64,000 nt of DNA. Origin: Euborellia annulipes. Taxonomy: Eukaryota; Arthropoda; Insecta; Dermaptera; Anisolabididae. Both the position numbers and the translations under genes were made by a program. This document shows, in pieces, positions 46,701 to 59,025 of the stretch (the first letter of the stretch is position 1; every line of letters begins with the position of its first letter). Below the pieces are notes generated by a model, which saw only the letters and a program-made list of their open reading frames with translations, did not search any database and was not told where the DNA came from. Location of the stretch: the NCBI GenBank assembly GCA_023213315.1, contig JAKCPI010002732.1, positions 1 through 64,000 of the forward strand, read 5' to 3'.

Positions 46701-49700
46701 TAGTTGAGGATTCGCACATATATACACACACACTCACAAACATATTATGTAAGTCATGTGGTTCCCAACTTATTTTCAATTATAAACCGATAATTTATTC
46801 ATTTTTGTATTCTTAAAACTGATAAACGAAAAACGATTAACATTTTTCAAAGACAAATTATGATTCGATTACTTTAATAATAAAAATAATTAAGAAATTT
46901 TCATTTTTCTTCTGAAAGGCAATAATATCTTTAATTTATTTAATTCACTTGACCACCGTGATGTTGTTATTTATATTTAAATTACAAAAAAAAAAAAAAA
47001 AAAATGAAATAAATAAATAATAAAAATAAATTTAATTTTTATATAAAAAAGGACATCTCGTGGTGCAATTGCAAGGCGCGGTGGTTGAGAACCCTGATTT
47101 GCAACTTGGTTATTTTCATTTTTTTACTATATTCTTTTATTAAAGTTCATTTATTTTTAATTAGAATTTCATCATTTACCTAAAACTACTAATTTCTCTA
47201 AATAAATTATGTAGATTTCTATCTTTTTCCGAATCATTCTTATACCGTGTGATTTTTTTTATATATAAATAAAATAAAAATTGTAATAAATAAAGAAAAA
47301 AAAATCCATTTATATATAAAAAAACAAAATTATAGATATTTGAAAATTTTATAAAAATTGATTATAAAATTCAATTTTCAGTTCAAATGAAGTTTAAAGA
47401 TGGAAATAACTCTCTCAATCCTCTACCTCCCTACCCTTCCTCTCAAACACTCACACACACATAGGTATTTTAGGCCCCAAACTCTCTTCCTCTTTAGGTT
47501 AGGTTTCCTTGCTGCCTTTCTGCGAGATCACCAAGTCCAGATCACGACCAAGTCGTCATGTTATAAGGTGTGTTCTGCCATTCTGGCAAACATTTAGCTA
47601 ATAGGTAATGAAGAAAGGGTGGGTTTTTAGCTTCAGGGCTTCTCTTTCAGTGTATTCTTCGAGCGATTCGATGGAAATGGAGGATGGAAATGAAACAAGG
47701 TATTTACAAGCCCCCTCTAGTTAGCTCTATAGGAGTAGGAATGGGCATAAGGCCCATTTAGATTTTCTAATTCTTTATTCACAAAATAAAAATTATATTT
47801 TGAATCAAATATTCAAATTAAAGAAATTTCATCAAAAAAATTAAAGAAATTAATTGAAGCAGCCATTTTTAAAGTACACATACACATAATAAAGCTTTTA
47901 ATATCAATATAAACACAATAACCAAAAGTAAACAATTTTGCTACAAAATTTAATAATTGGCTGCAAATATTTTTACCAATCTGAGTCTCCTCTTTATTTT
48001 TAATAAGCGGATCATGTCATCGATGATGAAGGGGACGGTTTCTATAAATTTAAATGTTTAATTTACCAAATTTTTTTTTAAACTTGTTTCTTTTGAAAAT
48101 GTTAAAATTTATTTTTGTCAATTTTTTATTTCGAAGGGGTTTTTACCCCTAAATCCTCTCAGATCCGCTTATTTTCATTATTTTCATTATTTGCTTGCGA
48201 AAAACGAGTAAAGCCAAGAAGTCTAAAAAAGGAGTTTGAAATATTAATACCGTAACAGTTACTTAAAAAATCAAGTACAAAAAAAAAAGAGATTTTAACG
48301 TTTTTAATATTTTTTAATTAATTTAATTTAAATTTAATAAAATTAATATTTTTTATTTTGTTTGAAAATTTCTTTAAAAGTTTCTTGCAAATATAAAATG
48401 GTTTTTCTTCTATATTATAATTAATTAAGAATTTGATTTATTGTTATAATAACTCCATTGTGTCTTTACTCTTCTTTCGCAAGCATTAGTTATATAAGTA
48501 AAAAATTGTAAAAAGCAAAATAAAAATTAAATTTATAGTTATCATATTTTTTACATTTTAAGTGCTTAAATGGTTAATTTGAATTATATATACAGTCGAT
48601 CCTTGATTTAAGTGATTGCTAATTAAAATTTTATCATTTTTCTAAGTATAAAATTTATTTAATAATTGTTTCTTAATTTTTTTGAAGTATTTTAGGCACT
48701 TCTTCATCAGCAGTTCACATTCAAATGTCATATACAAGTTATCATCACTTAATCAATTTGCAATTCTTTATATAGAGTCCTTGGATCAAACTCCAAATGC
48801 TCTAAATTAATTTGCAAATTCCTTTAATGGTTGATTATTAATTTATGTGACATGAGTGTGAACCATTAAAAAAAGTCCCGCAAGACTTCTGAATTATTTG
48901 GAACTTTATTATATAAAAGAAAACTCACAAAAATAATAAAATTTTGATAAGTAACTACTTATTCAATTTATTCATATATTTTGAAATTTTTAAAAATCTT
49001 TTTATTTATTTACCTCACCACTTAACCCTTGGTTTAAGGTTGAGTCGAATTCATAAAAATATTTTAAGAATTTCTATTTATGAACAAATACAAAAGATTT
49101 TTCTCATCATATCAACAAAAGCAAATTTTCTTTTTTCTCTATTTATTGAAAAACATTAAAATGTCAATGGATCTACTGTATTTTTTATTCTGCTTTATTA
49201 TTTCAATTGTTGTTAGAATTAAGGGACATTATTTTTTTGTAAATATTTTTTGTAAACTTGAGCTCTCTCGGATTTCCGTTCGCTAGAAAATCAGCATGCA
49301 ATCAAAAATCACTGTTTACCCCCGTTAGGCGTTAGGCAGTCTAGAGTTTGGAAGGAAGAGACGAGTTCTTGTTTTTTATTTTTTTTTTTATTTTTAATAT
49401 AACTCAAAAACCGAAACTTGTCATGTTTCATTGGATTCTTGATTCTGATCACATTGATTTCGAACAGCAAGTGAATATAAAGATTCTCTTGTGGAGAGTA
49501 ATAACAACCTTTCGATAAATGATTAATAGATTTAGGCAGGTATTTCATCATCAGTACTCAGTTCAGTTCGGATCCTTGTGTTAAGATGATAAGTCCAATG
49601 AAAATACAACAAGTTTCTTCTATTCGGACAAAATTAATTAGGCCTTAGGCCTATGAAAGTTCTCTTCGGCCAAAATTAAATGCATGTCTTTCGATTTTTA

Positions 49701-52689
49701 TTATATTAGGGAATGATAGAGGTGAGGGGGATCACTCTCCCCGGGCGCAATAATATTTAAATATAGGTCCCTTTAGCTTAGCTTCACTTAAACAACAATG
49801 ATATTTGAATTTGGGAGAGTGGTCACACTTAATGAATATGCAATTTTTGCACTTCTAAAGCTTTTTTTAAAGATCTTTATGATCTTTCTTTTCTGATTTT
49901 TATGCATTTTATGCGAAGAATAAAAAGGAAGAATTGTGAGTGAAGTACGAACATTCATTCTTCGAAGACTATGAAGACCAAGAATGCATATCAACAAAGG
50001 CATACTCTATGAAGATCAAAAAAATCAACAAAGGCAATACTCTATGAAGAAGACGCCTCCACGCCTCAACCTCTTCAAAAGAAGCTTAAATGTGTGAATT
50101 TGTGTTGTGTATTTAAAATAATATTTTTTATGTAAAAACTATGTATAAACTATTAAAAAAAAATAAATGTTTCCCATTTTATTTTTCAGCCGAGGATGTC
50201 AACTTGTATTCATAATTAATTCATCAAAAGAGAATTAATTTTGAATATGAGTTTTTTATTTAACATTTTGAGATTTTTTTGTTTAGATAGTAAGCGAGCG
50301 ATAGCAGAAACCAACACCTGAATGGATTTCTTCAAATGAATTTTGCCAACTTATTATGGTGCATCTTTATGAAAAAGTAATTATCTTTTTCTTATTTTTA
50401 ATAGTATAGTCCTTGATATTGAATTTTTTTTTTTAGAATAAAAAAAAAATTCACACTTTTTTCTCATTCACACTCACACTAACACACACATATTCACACA
50501 GAGTAGCGTATCCAGGTGGGGGCGAAGGGGGGCGCTCGCCCCCTCCGCCCAAGGCGAATCCAGCTTTTGGCGCCCCTCGCGCATCCCCTTTTTCCCAAAA
50601 TCTCCGGCTTTTTTTTGTAATTTCATAATAAATTCATTTTATATCACAAAACCGGAGAAAAATTACAAAAAAAAAAAAAAAAAAAAAAAAAAAGGTCGAA
50701 CGAAAAACGGCGCCCCAGTTGAGCTTCGCCCCCTCCGCCCTCAAAGGCTAGCTACGCCGCTGGATGAAGGAAATTTTATCTCGAAGGTCCTGACGATGAA
50801 GATAATTCGAAACTGAGAATTGCAATTCAGTCGACCATAAAAAATATTAATAATAAAAAAGTTAAAAAAATTTATCTATAAATTTTATTAATTTCCAACC
50901 GACCATCCGTGTATTGATGAAGTAACTGCGGCATAGAGTCTTCGAGATAATGTAAACATGTATACAAAAATCTGGTGTGACTGGACAGCACACAACTTTC
51001 TCTTACCTTCGGTAATCGAAAGTTGTGTACTGTGTTGTACACAGATTTTTGTGTCGACATGTATTTAGTTTCGACAGTAGGGTACAATTGAATTCAAGAT
51101 GTAAAATTTATAAGTATGGGAAAATATTTATATTTTGATACCATGGCAACCATTTCTCCTATCTTTTCTATGGAGTACAAGAGTAAAGTGGTCTTCAGAA
51201 GATTTCAATCACAAAATGAGAATATACATTTTATAGAGAATCTAAAAAATAATTGATTTTTGAATTTAAAAAAAAATCGTTGGAGCAAATTTTGAGAAAA
51301 TCGAAAAAAACTGAAAAAGTGAATCAGTAAAGTACTAGTATCTTTGGTCGATTTTGTTAAAAAGTTCGTGTCACGTCCCATGGGGGTGCCTAACTTAAAT
51401 ATAAAATTTCAACTCCTAGTCTTTTCGTTGTTGAGATATTTTGTTCAAAACACACACAGACAACACACAGAAACACACACACCACACAAGAAGACCATGT
51501 CGAAAACATTTTTGGATTCAGGGGACTCAAAAATGAAGATCCATCAAAATCTCGACATGAATTGATGAACAATATTCTCTCATATATATTAATATATAAA
51601 GGAAGAGAAAAAAAATATACTTGAATTGATTATTAAATCATAGAATTTTAAATGAAAAAGCAAAATTAATTATTTGAAATAGGCCATTATAATGACAAAA
51701 TGAAGCAGCTGAATAATCCAATATTTAAAACTTCTAATGCAAACCAGAGTATTTAGAGTATTTTTTTACAAAAAAAAAAAGAATAATTTTGGTTACAAAT
51801 ATGTAAATTGATCCGGGATAAAATTTGATGGGCTGAAAGGATTCATGATCTAGTTTGTTCCAAGAACATTCCAATCATTTGATGTATGCTCTGAACAGAT
51901 GGTCTTTCTATGACACTAATTGCTTCAAATGTTTGGAAATTGGAACAAAACTTCAAGTCTTTAGATAAAAAATATGTATTTTTATTCGTACAAATTCAGT
52001 CGTTAGTCTTTTCGGCATCTTAGGCCATTTAGAGATTAAATTCTTAATATTAATTTTACTATATATTTGTATTGGGGGACCAAGGCGCATTTATTATATA
52101 TATATATATTATATATTTCGTATCTAAATAAATATTCGGACTGCCTGGGGTCCGAACCCACTCCCCTTGGCTTTTAGTTAATCAATATTGACATTTGTCG
52201 ACCACTGGAAGGGGGGGGGGGTGTAATATTTTTTATTATTTTACTTACGTGTAATAATTGTCTTGATCGAACACCTATTTTTATCTTCTAGATCCAATCG
52301 ATATATGGAAGTATTAGTTTCAATTTGTGTGAAGTAAATTCTATTTCGTGCTGAGTCATATGCCAAAGCATCCAAATGATTGAAGTTACATGATAGCGTG
52401 TCAATTAATTTTCCATTTTCGAAAAATTCCATTCGGTTGTCATATGAAACAGCAATCTCTGCAAAAATAAAAAAAATTTAGAGATTAGTAAAAATAATTG
52501 TTAAAAAAAAAGTGAAAGGATTAGCAATCCCTTAGATTTAAAGAAAAGGGTTGATTTAACAACTTTCCAAGTATAAAATTTTATAATTAAATTAAATTTC
52601 ACGGTGAATAATTCCGTTGCATTTGTAACCTCATAAAATGTCATTTTTAAAAGGAGAAAGAGAAAGGGAAGAAAAAAGAGAATATTCAT
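37717..52689 (-). CDS. cue: Cueball-like single-pass receptor (LDLR class B repeats, EGF domains)
   Basis: Ortholog of Drosophila cueball, an LRP-like membrane protein implicated in germline and haemocyte function. Exons: 52689-52603, 52456-52249, 41193-41016, 40942-40052, 39153-38817, 37875-37717; 1860 nt, 619 aa (fly protein about 644). It begins with a hydrophobic signal-like segment MNILFFLPFLFLLL, then IAVSYDNRMEFFENG and beta-propeller YWTD-type blades (ILYWVERNI, LIFWTNNDH, RIYWIDDVDG, FLFWTDLQ), then one partial and two complete six-cysteine EGF modules (about residues 340-420). A membrane helix lies near 495-511, followed by basic RVRVLSRRPRIKKR and the signature CCNMNICETPCFEPQF. 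The first exon is inferred: its phase fits only if the second AG of GCAGAG is the acceptor, so the N-terminus is less certain. The 11 kb second intron is filled with repeats. Confidence 0.9.
37925..38280. repeat. Dispersed repeat plus hairpin, second copy at 50964
   Basis: The block 37925-38036 (GACATATATTTAGTTTC ... CCATGGCAACCATTTCTCCT) recurs at 51053-51166. The hairpin 38190-38280 (ATCTGGTGTGACAAG ... complement) recurs at 50964-51052, where it directly abuts the block. Between exons 5 and 6 of cueball. Confidence 0.75.
39215..39430. repeat. Dispersed repeat, shared with 60175-60390
   Basis: Contains TTACTCTAGGCGCCAA, AGATGGCGTTAGTT, CCCATAGG and a long AATTAATTA tract in the same order as at 60175-60390; a short related piece (complement) lies near 16655-16690. 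Family unknown. Confidence 0.65.
39715..40000. repeat. Eroded foldback repeat rich in CCGAAAC
   Basis: GGGTCCGAACGAAAT and CCGAAACCGAATTTCGG at the left are mirrored by ATTTCGTC, GACCGAAACCG and CTTCGGTCGGTTCC at the right. In the intron before cueball exon 5. Confidence 0.5.
41494..41724. mobile_element. hAT-like MITE with 8-bp target duplication
   Basis: 231 bp, ends CAGTGGCGTCATTT and, complemented, CAGTGGCGGGGTCATTT, flanked by the perfect 8-mer TAAGGAAC (41486-41493 and 41725-41732). G-run next to the ends. In the large cueball intron. Confidence 0.92.
42392..42653. repeat. GC-rich CCCGCCCG element
   Basis: Repeated CCCGCCCG and ACCCGCCC motifs ending in GTACCCGTGCAGGGCTCTA, typical in look of a hAT-type terminal region; sharply GC-rich against its AT-rich surroundings. 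Confidence 0.6.
42652..42814 (+). mobile_element. 5'-truncated tRNA-derived SINE
   Basis: Begins in the B box (GGGTTCGGATCCC), then CAGTCCGATGATTTTAT, the tail signature TATGGTCTAAGTTGCCGAAAAGACT, a TGTG/GTGAG repeat and poly-A. Same family as 28058 and 62765. Confidence 0.8.
43600..46206 (+). other. Possible spliced non-coding transcript
   Basis: Four islands of higher GC are bounded by good splice consensus on the plus strand: about 43600-43882 then GTAAAT; 44174-about 44275 then GTGATT; 45667-about 45851 then GTAATT; about 46052-46206 then GTAAGG. Acceptors are T-rich and end CAG. The first island has no ATG-led frame and the joined reading frame stops early in island two, so it is not obviously coding. 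Inference only. Confidence 0.25.
44466..45290. repeat. Degenerate tandem array, about 115-bp units
   Basis: The motif ACTAGCTGCATAGCCAGA, often followed by TTTGGGCGG, recurs in direct orientation at 44466, 44579, 44694, 44813, 44960, 45158 and 45256. Inter-motif DNA is also similar in places (CACCCACAAAAA, TTTCTCTTGCTATATATGA). Spacing 113, 115, 119, 147, 198 and 98. In the cueball large intron. Confidence 0.8.
46755..47096. mobile_element. Probable hAT-type MITE
   Basis: Left end CATGTGGTTCCCAACTT and right end, complemented, CAGGGTTCTCAACCACCG resemble the CAGTGGTTCTCAACC termini common in hAT elements. Flanking 8-mers do not match, so the ends or the duplication have decayed. Confidence 0.5.
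47100..50490. other. Cueball intron DNA without recognised feature
   Basis: AT-rich. A 34-36 bp direct duplication (ATCAACAAAGGCA(A)TACTCTATGAAGA) lies at about 49988-50050. No coding exon supported. Confidence 0.5.
50499..50762. mobile_element. Short relative of the 41832 G-rich element
   Basis: CAGAGTAGCGTATCCAGG at the left and, complemented, CAGCGGCGTAGCTAGCC at the right, with CTTCGCCCCCTCCGCCC shared with 43330-43365. A 20-plus A run inside. No matching target duplication. Confidence 0.7.
50964..51166. repeat. Hairpin plus dispersed block, second copy of 37925-38280
   Basis: An 89 bp hairpin (ACAAAAATCTGGTGTG ... CACAGATTTTTGT, inner arms AACTTTC/GAAAGTT) followed at once by the 110 bp block ending CCATTTCTCCTATCTT. 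Confidence 0.8.
52005..52200 (-). mobile_element. tRNA-headed SINE
   Basis: Minus strand: B-box GGGTTCGGACCCCAGGC near 52150, body with TATTTATTTAGATACG, and the tail signature (complement TCTTTTCGGCATCTTAGGCCAT) at 52010-52033. Just downstream of cueball exon 2 within the intron. Confidence 0.65.
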
Positions 52690-53989
52690 AAATAAAGGTT
52701 CAATTTTCGGATCTAACCAGAAATATCCATTTTGGTATTCCTCCTCTAAGGTCAAAAATAATGATCTCCATTTCTTTGTCTTCCTTTCTCTGTCCAAATT
52801 ATAATTTAATTGAAAATATTTAATTATTCTTTCTCGCCCTGTTATTAGACACATTGGTGAGGCGTGTAAGGCACAAGGGTTGCCTATGCACCCGGCGTTG
52901 GCCCTTTTTATTTCTCTTTTTTTAATATTTAATTTAATTTAATGAAAAAAATTGGAATCTGACGTTCTTATTTTCTAAAAAAAATAAATTTACTCTAGGA
53001 TAAATAAAAATAAATTTCAAGGCAATCGATTTTTGAGAAAATAAATCCGGATTCATCGGTAAAATGATAACAAAAGAAAGCAATTCCACCCCCTCCCAAC
53101 CTATTAGAATTTATACTCAAATATTTCATATTAATAAGATTTTTGAATATAAAATGCAAATGAAAAATGATCAACAAATTAACACTAGATGATTTTATAT
53201 CATTCATTCTTCCAATATAGGTCTTTAGATTCTAAACTAATTTCAAATAAATTCATTCACTGAAGTAATATAGACTTGCAAAATACGAAGAACTTTATAT
53301 TTATAGGTTCATTAAAATTTATTTATTCCTTTTTTTTTATAAATAATGTATTCTATTGTTCTATTTTATAATAAACTTTCAATAATTGGAAATTAGATCA
53401 ACTTTATGTGGCATTTACTAATTAATCATTTAGTCGCTGAATGATTGGTTTAATATTAATATATCAAATAGTCAGTCAGTAGTTGGAATTTTTATTCTAA
53501 TGCATTTTCTATTAAGATCTTTTTCTGAATCTGAGGCCATTTGGTTTGGGATGAAACTCCTGATCTCTAGGCACAAGAGACAAGTACTAGGGGTATTTTT
53601 CATACCTATATTCAATTTATTACTTTCTCAGACCTATATTTATTTAAATCTAATAATTTCGAAAAAGTTTTGGAACAATTAGAATTATTTTTAGAGACCT
53701 AAATACTTTCCTAAAAAGCTTCTTTCTTATTTGGAATTGAGCAATGATATAGTAAAAAAAGATACTTAATATGGCAAAAGAAATTTCAACACCTGTGGAA
53801 TAAAAAAAAAAAAAATTCAAATTCTCTATCAGCAAAAATTCCTAATTGAATTTATATATCAGCAAAATGTTATAATCAGATTTTATCTTACCATAGTATT
53901 TACAAATAAAAAAATTTTGCTAATAATAATTTTTCACCAAATCTTATAAATGATATTATTTTAATTTTTTCTCTTATATTAAAAAAATG

Positions 53990-54075
53990 TAGTTTTCTTG
54001 GGAATCGAACCTACGGTATGGTGAATGTTTTAACATTCAAATCAAACGTAGTCTACGAGGTTTTGACTCGAAGTA
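53990..54075 (-). repeat. tRNA-like fragment
   Basis: Minus strand carries B-box GGTTCGATTCCC and an upstream A-box-like TCGTAGACTACG with an AATGTTAAAACATT hairpin in the anticodon position. No proper acceptor pairing; likely SINE head rather than a working tRNA gene. Confidence 0.4.
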
Positions 54076-54513
54076 GTCTCATTTTATCAATTTCTATAAT
54101 AAATTTTATTCCAACAAATAATTTAGGAATAATAATTTATTCATATTTACAAGCAGAAATATTTATCTCCTAACTACTAACTAAATATCCCTATAAATTA
54201 TAACAAAAACAAAACCATCTTAATATTATCTAATTCTTTGATAGGATGATAAACAAATTTATTAGTCATTCAAACATGAACTGTTACATAAATGTCTTCC
54301 CAATTATTTTTTGAATGTCTTCGTTTCTTTTTAAGTTTTTCTCTTTTCTAATTTTTTGGAAGTGAATAAATTATATGCCGGTGAATTTTCAAGGTAACCG
54401 TCATTATAGTATAGATAGTATGCGTTAATTGCGTCAGTAGGAGGAAACCACGTGCTTAGATGTGTGTAGAATTTGTCATTCTTGCTTACTTTTCATTCAG
54501 TCTCTAATTATCA

Positions 54514-54657
54514 TTTTTTTTTTAAATTTGTGTAAAGTCTTTTTCGACCCCGTTCCTATTTATTTAATTGAAATATATAATTTTTCGCCTGGAATGGGAT
54601 GTGAACTCTCGACCTCTAGCACTAAAAGCTAAAAAACTTCACCTTTGAGCTAAGGGA
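54514..54657 (-). mobile_element. tRNA-derived SINE with 14-bp target duplication
   Basis: 144 bp, minus strand: TTAGCTCAAAGGTGAAG (A-box region), GAGTTCACATCCC (B-box), GGGTCGAAAAAGACTTT tail and poly-A. It is flanked by GTCTCTAATTATCA at 54500-54513 and 54658-54671. Confidence 0.88.
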
Positions 54658-55385
54658 GTCTCTAATTATCAAACAAACCCAAAGTTTTCAATTTATTGTT
54701 TTAATTATTACAAAAATGAAATATTATTTTAGTAATTTTTAGTTAGAAAAAATAAAATTTTTTAACAACTTTATTTTTTGTGAATGCGTAGCTAAGGGGG
54801 TAAATCAATAGGATTAGAAATTAAAATTAAATTGTTTTTTTATATTGATATTTTTATAAAACTTATGTAAAATTTTACCCAGGGCCCGGACTAGAGGAAA
54901 AAAAAAATTGAAATTAAAATTTATCAATTGAGACAGGAAACAAATCACTAACTCATCAAGAGCTCTACTAAAAACAATTAGATTTAATTTTTTCCTAATT
55001 ATAAGTGTTAAAAAAAAACTAGATAATAAATAGTGACCACACCTTTAACTTTTTTATATTATAGTGAATTGTTTTATTCAATAAATAAATATATTTCAAG
55101 GTTCAAAAATTAATGATATACTAATTGCGTCGCAAAAAAATCAAAATTTACTAATTAATCAAATTTAAATGATTAAATTAAATATTTATTTATCGGCCTT
55201 TAGGGTTAGATTAAAGTGCAATCGATACTAATTTTTTTTTTAAATCGTTTTTATTAGTCATTGTTTTATGAAATTTTGACACACTCAATTGTTATTTAAG
55301 TTCAGGTGTTAATTTCAAAAAACTAAGTGCAAATCAATAAGTTAATCAGTGTGTTTGTATAATTGCTCATCTTGTTATGTTATGA

Positions 55386-55514
55386 ACCCACATAGCACTG
55401 CAACCAAAAATCGGACATTTAGACGTCGAAGGGACGATGCTGCAACATTGGGACATCGCAGAACGTCCCTGCGGCGTCGAAATGTCCGATTTTTGGTTAC
55501 AGTGCTATGTGGGA
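55386..55514. mobile_element. Palindromic MITE, CCCACATAGCACTG termini
   Basis: Arms of about 55 bp: CCCACATAGCACTG, AACCAAAAATCGGACATTT, GACG, then GGGACG near the centre, mirrored at the right. A near-perfect hairpin. Superfamily not assigned; no clear target duplication. Confidence 0.8.
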
Positions 55515-58500
55515 AATTATAAAGACAAACGATCAAAAATCAAGGGTTTTAAAAATATCGTAGTTAGGATTCTAGTATGGCGGATCGAAATAATTTTTTT
55601 TTTATTCCCTGATTGAGTTAAAATAAATGCTCTTTGAATGAAAATGGAAATAAAAATAAAAGCTCAAAAGAATAGTGTAATTTTTATTTTTTATTTTAAA
55701 TTATTATTCAAATCAGCTTTCTAAAATAGCGTACACAATCCTAATATGAATGTCAAAAAATGTATTCTAACCATTTACTGTTTGTGTAATTAATTCTTAA
55801 GTTTCGAATTTTAAACAAAACATTCTGAAATAACTCTAAATCGCGGAAGTAATTTTTTTTTGGGGGGAATTTTGTAGATTGTGTGAATGAACGAAGAAAC
55901 ATTGTTCTTTAAGACAGGAGTCTATTTAAAGGATTAACATTTTATATAATAGATAGACGGGACACATTGGCCTATCGCCCGAATGCTTAAATAACATTGA
56001 AAGTGAACCTGTTTAAGAAACTATAACCGAGCGAAATTATTAAAAATAATCGAATTAAGATTAAAAAAAATATATTCCCATATCGAATATTTAATTAGGT
56101 CAGATAGGCTAATATTTTATCTATTAAAATTACTTAATAAATTAAATATTTTTATAAATATGTTAATTTTAACCTCAATAAATATATGATAAAGAAGTGC
56201 ATTCAATTTGCTTAAAGATTTTAAAGCTTCATTTTGAAAAACATCAGGATTCACTTAATTTACACAACAAAAAAAGTAAAAATGCAATTGCCGGAATTGT
56301 CAGAAGCATGACCAATTGTTGGGTGTTTGGTGGAACAAAAATTTATTTTAAAGGATTTTGTACTATTAAAAAAAAAAAAAAAAATTATGTATACATAATA
56401 TATAAAACTAGCTAAAAATAATAGTGCAGGCTAAAGAGTTATTTTTATGCAAATTGAAAAAAATAATTTTGTTTTTTTATTGAAATAAAAAAAAAAATTA
56501 ATAAATATTTATTGAAGATTAAAAATTTATCTTGGAGGAAAATATTTATTTGATTAATTTATCTTGGGGGTTTTTCAATTATTAGGTAATAAATAAATAA
56601 ATAAACAATTGCATCAATCAATACTCGAGTTTATCGTAAGTTAAATTGACGCCAAACTTTATTTATTATTAATTAAAAAAATCTCTATATCGTAATTCAG
56701 AACATACAAGATTATTTTTAATAATAAATCAAGAAAGAGCAATTTGCAATTATTTTTTATCATAATCGTCCATATATTAAGGTCAATTATAAAAACAAAT
56801 AATTGATAATTGCTTTTTCAAAATACACCTCCCTTTTCCTTTGTAATTAATAATTCAAATGAATAAATTTTAGTGATATTTGGTGATTTTTTTAATTTAA
56901 TAATTTTTTTTAATAATCATAAACTAAATTAAATACATATTGTTTATAAATATTAATTTCAGAAAAATGAGAAAATCGGAAACAAAATATTAATTTTCAT
57001 GATTTTTGATTAATTAATAACAATTTTATATATAAATATTAATAACGAGCTGCACTCTATAACAGTGTTTTCAACCTGTGGGTGGGACCCCTAGGGGGGT
57101 GGGAAGCCCTACACCGGGGGTAGGCGGCAAAAGGAAAAAGGAATGTTCTAACTATAATAAAAACAAATTTCATGGAGAAGGGAAATAGGTACAAAATAGA
57201 GAAAATCATATCTTGTTAATAGTTTTTGATTTACAAATTTTGTCGGTCTATGGAAAGAATCGAGAATTTTCAACTGTAAATTCAAAAGATGAAAAACACA
57301 TCTATGATATAAGATGAAAATTTCGTTTAAAAATTCCAAGGGAAGTTGGTCAGAGCTGAAGGATGGAGAACCGTAATATATATATATAATATAGATCATC
57401 CTCGAAAATGTTATTTTTTATAAGAAAAATCTAAATCGAATCCAAAAAATTATTATTATTATTAATTAATATTATATTATCAATATTGTTTTTTAATTAA
57501 TCATTGTAAGCCCCGAAATCGAGGGTAAATATTTGGGGGTTAATATGAAATTTAAAATTTATTGTCATCTTGAAAATTCGTTGAGATAAAGTTTGATTGA
57601 AAATAAAATAATGTTTCAAGAAAATGGTGAATAAAGATGAGGAAATATATATTTATTAAAAATAAAGTATTTTAATTTATATTATTAATAAATAAATAAG
57701 AATATATAAAATTTAAAGTTGATGTTGTTGTATTTATTTTAATTATATTAATTGGGAAGGGTAAGAGGCCTAATATGCAGAAGAGACTAAGGAGATTTGG
57801 ACGATGTTATGCATAAATGAACCATGCGCTAATATAATCGAAATTGAGATAAGACCGCCATCTTGTTGGGAAAAAGAAGATCTACCTCTTTATTTAAATC
57901 ACAACATTATTACTCTGTGCTTTTTTTTTTGTATAAAACAAGAAACAAAAGTCATAGCCATTGGTTTTGTTTGCAATTGCCTCTTATCTCAGATTTATGT
58001 TAATGGCACTTGATTTCTTTATGCATAACATCGTCCATTTATTCCCTCCTATGTCCCCCCCCCACGAATTTTTCCGTCTCTTATCTGAAATAAAATTTAT
58101 TTTATTAAAAAAAATTCTAATTAAGGTTAATTTTTTTTTTTTTTACCATTGGGGAAAGATGAGGCTGTAGTAGATGTAAATTTTTTTTATTATTAAGATG
58201 AATTTTGTTAGAGTCTCTTTTTTATTTGAAATTTCTTTCAATTAATATTCTAATTTTAAATTATCGCAGTGAAAGTGATGACTTTTCACAATTTTGATTT
58301 GATTTAGATAGATCGGAGACTGTCTGGACGCATGTATAACAAATTTAAGTAAGATTTAAACTTTCGACCATAGATTCTTGTTGAAACATTTTATAAATTA
58401 AAATTAAATATACAAATTAAACAATAGGTTATTTGTTTAAGTAAGATTTAAACTTTCGACCATTTCGAAAAGTTTTATTAATTATAAAATTTAATACTTG

Positions 58501-58856
58501 GGCTTGATACGTATTTCGATAGCACTTTTGATGAAAATAAGGAATTGTCGAATTACTTATGAAGCGTTAATTTTATAATTAATAAAACCTTTGAAACAAA
58601 TAATAATTTGTAGTCTATATTTAATTTTAATTTACAGATTTAAATGCTCAGATTTTTATAAAATTTTTTTTAACTCTCAAATGGCGTGTGGCTAAATGGG
58701 CAAAAAAAATCTCTCAAATGGCAATTTAAACAAGTTTGAATCTGTAGAAATTTGCTTACTAATAATTTTCTTTGACTAGAACATTTCATAAATTTCTAAA
58801 AGTCAAAAATAATATCGTTATAATAACATCTTGAGATCAATATTGATAACCTCAAA

Positions 58857-59025
58857 AGCCGAGTAGAGTTGGTTAGGATTCCAGGCAGTCTGATGTATAT
58901 TTATTTAAATCAACTGGTTACTAGTTGGTATAAATAAAATCATTGTTACGTTATTAATTTAACAATTTATTGTTTGAAGTCTACCTGGCCTCAGATGCCC
59001 CCGAAAAGACTAAATTAAAAAAAAA
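58857..59025 (+). mobile_element. Diverged SINE
   Basis: CCAGGCAGTCTGATGTATATTT near 58880 resembles the body of the 28058 SINE family; the tail signature TGGCCTCAGATGCCCCCGAAAAGACT is at about 58987-59012, then A-rich. A stretch (CTGGTTACTAGTTGGTATAAA) also occurs complemented near 11960-11980. Confidence 0.6.

Noticed and set aside
52501..52854. 117-codon ORF as a separate gene
   Set aside because: Only the part from 52689 looks meaningful, as the cueball signal exon; the rest is AT-rich noise.
54585..54657. Functional tRNA gene on the minus strand
   Set aside because: A and B boxes are good, but acceptor strands do not pair and the piece is the head of a SINE with a target duplication.
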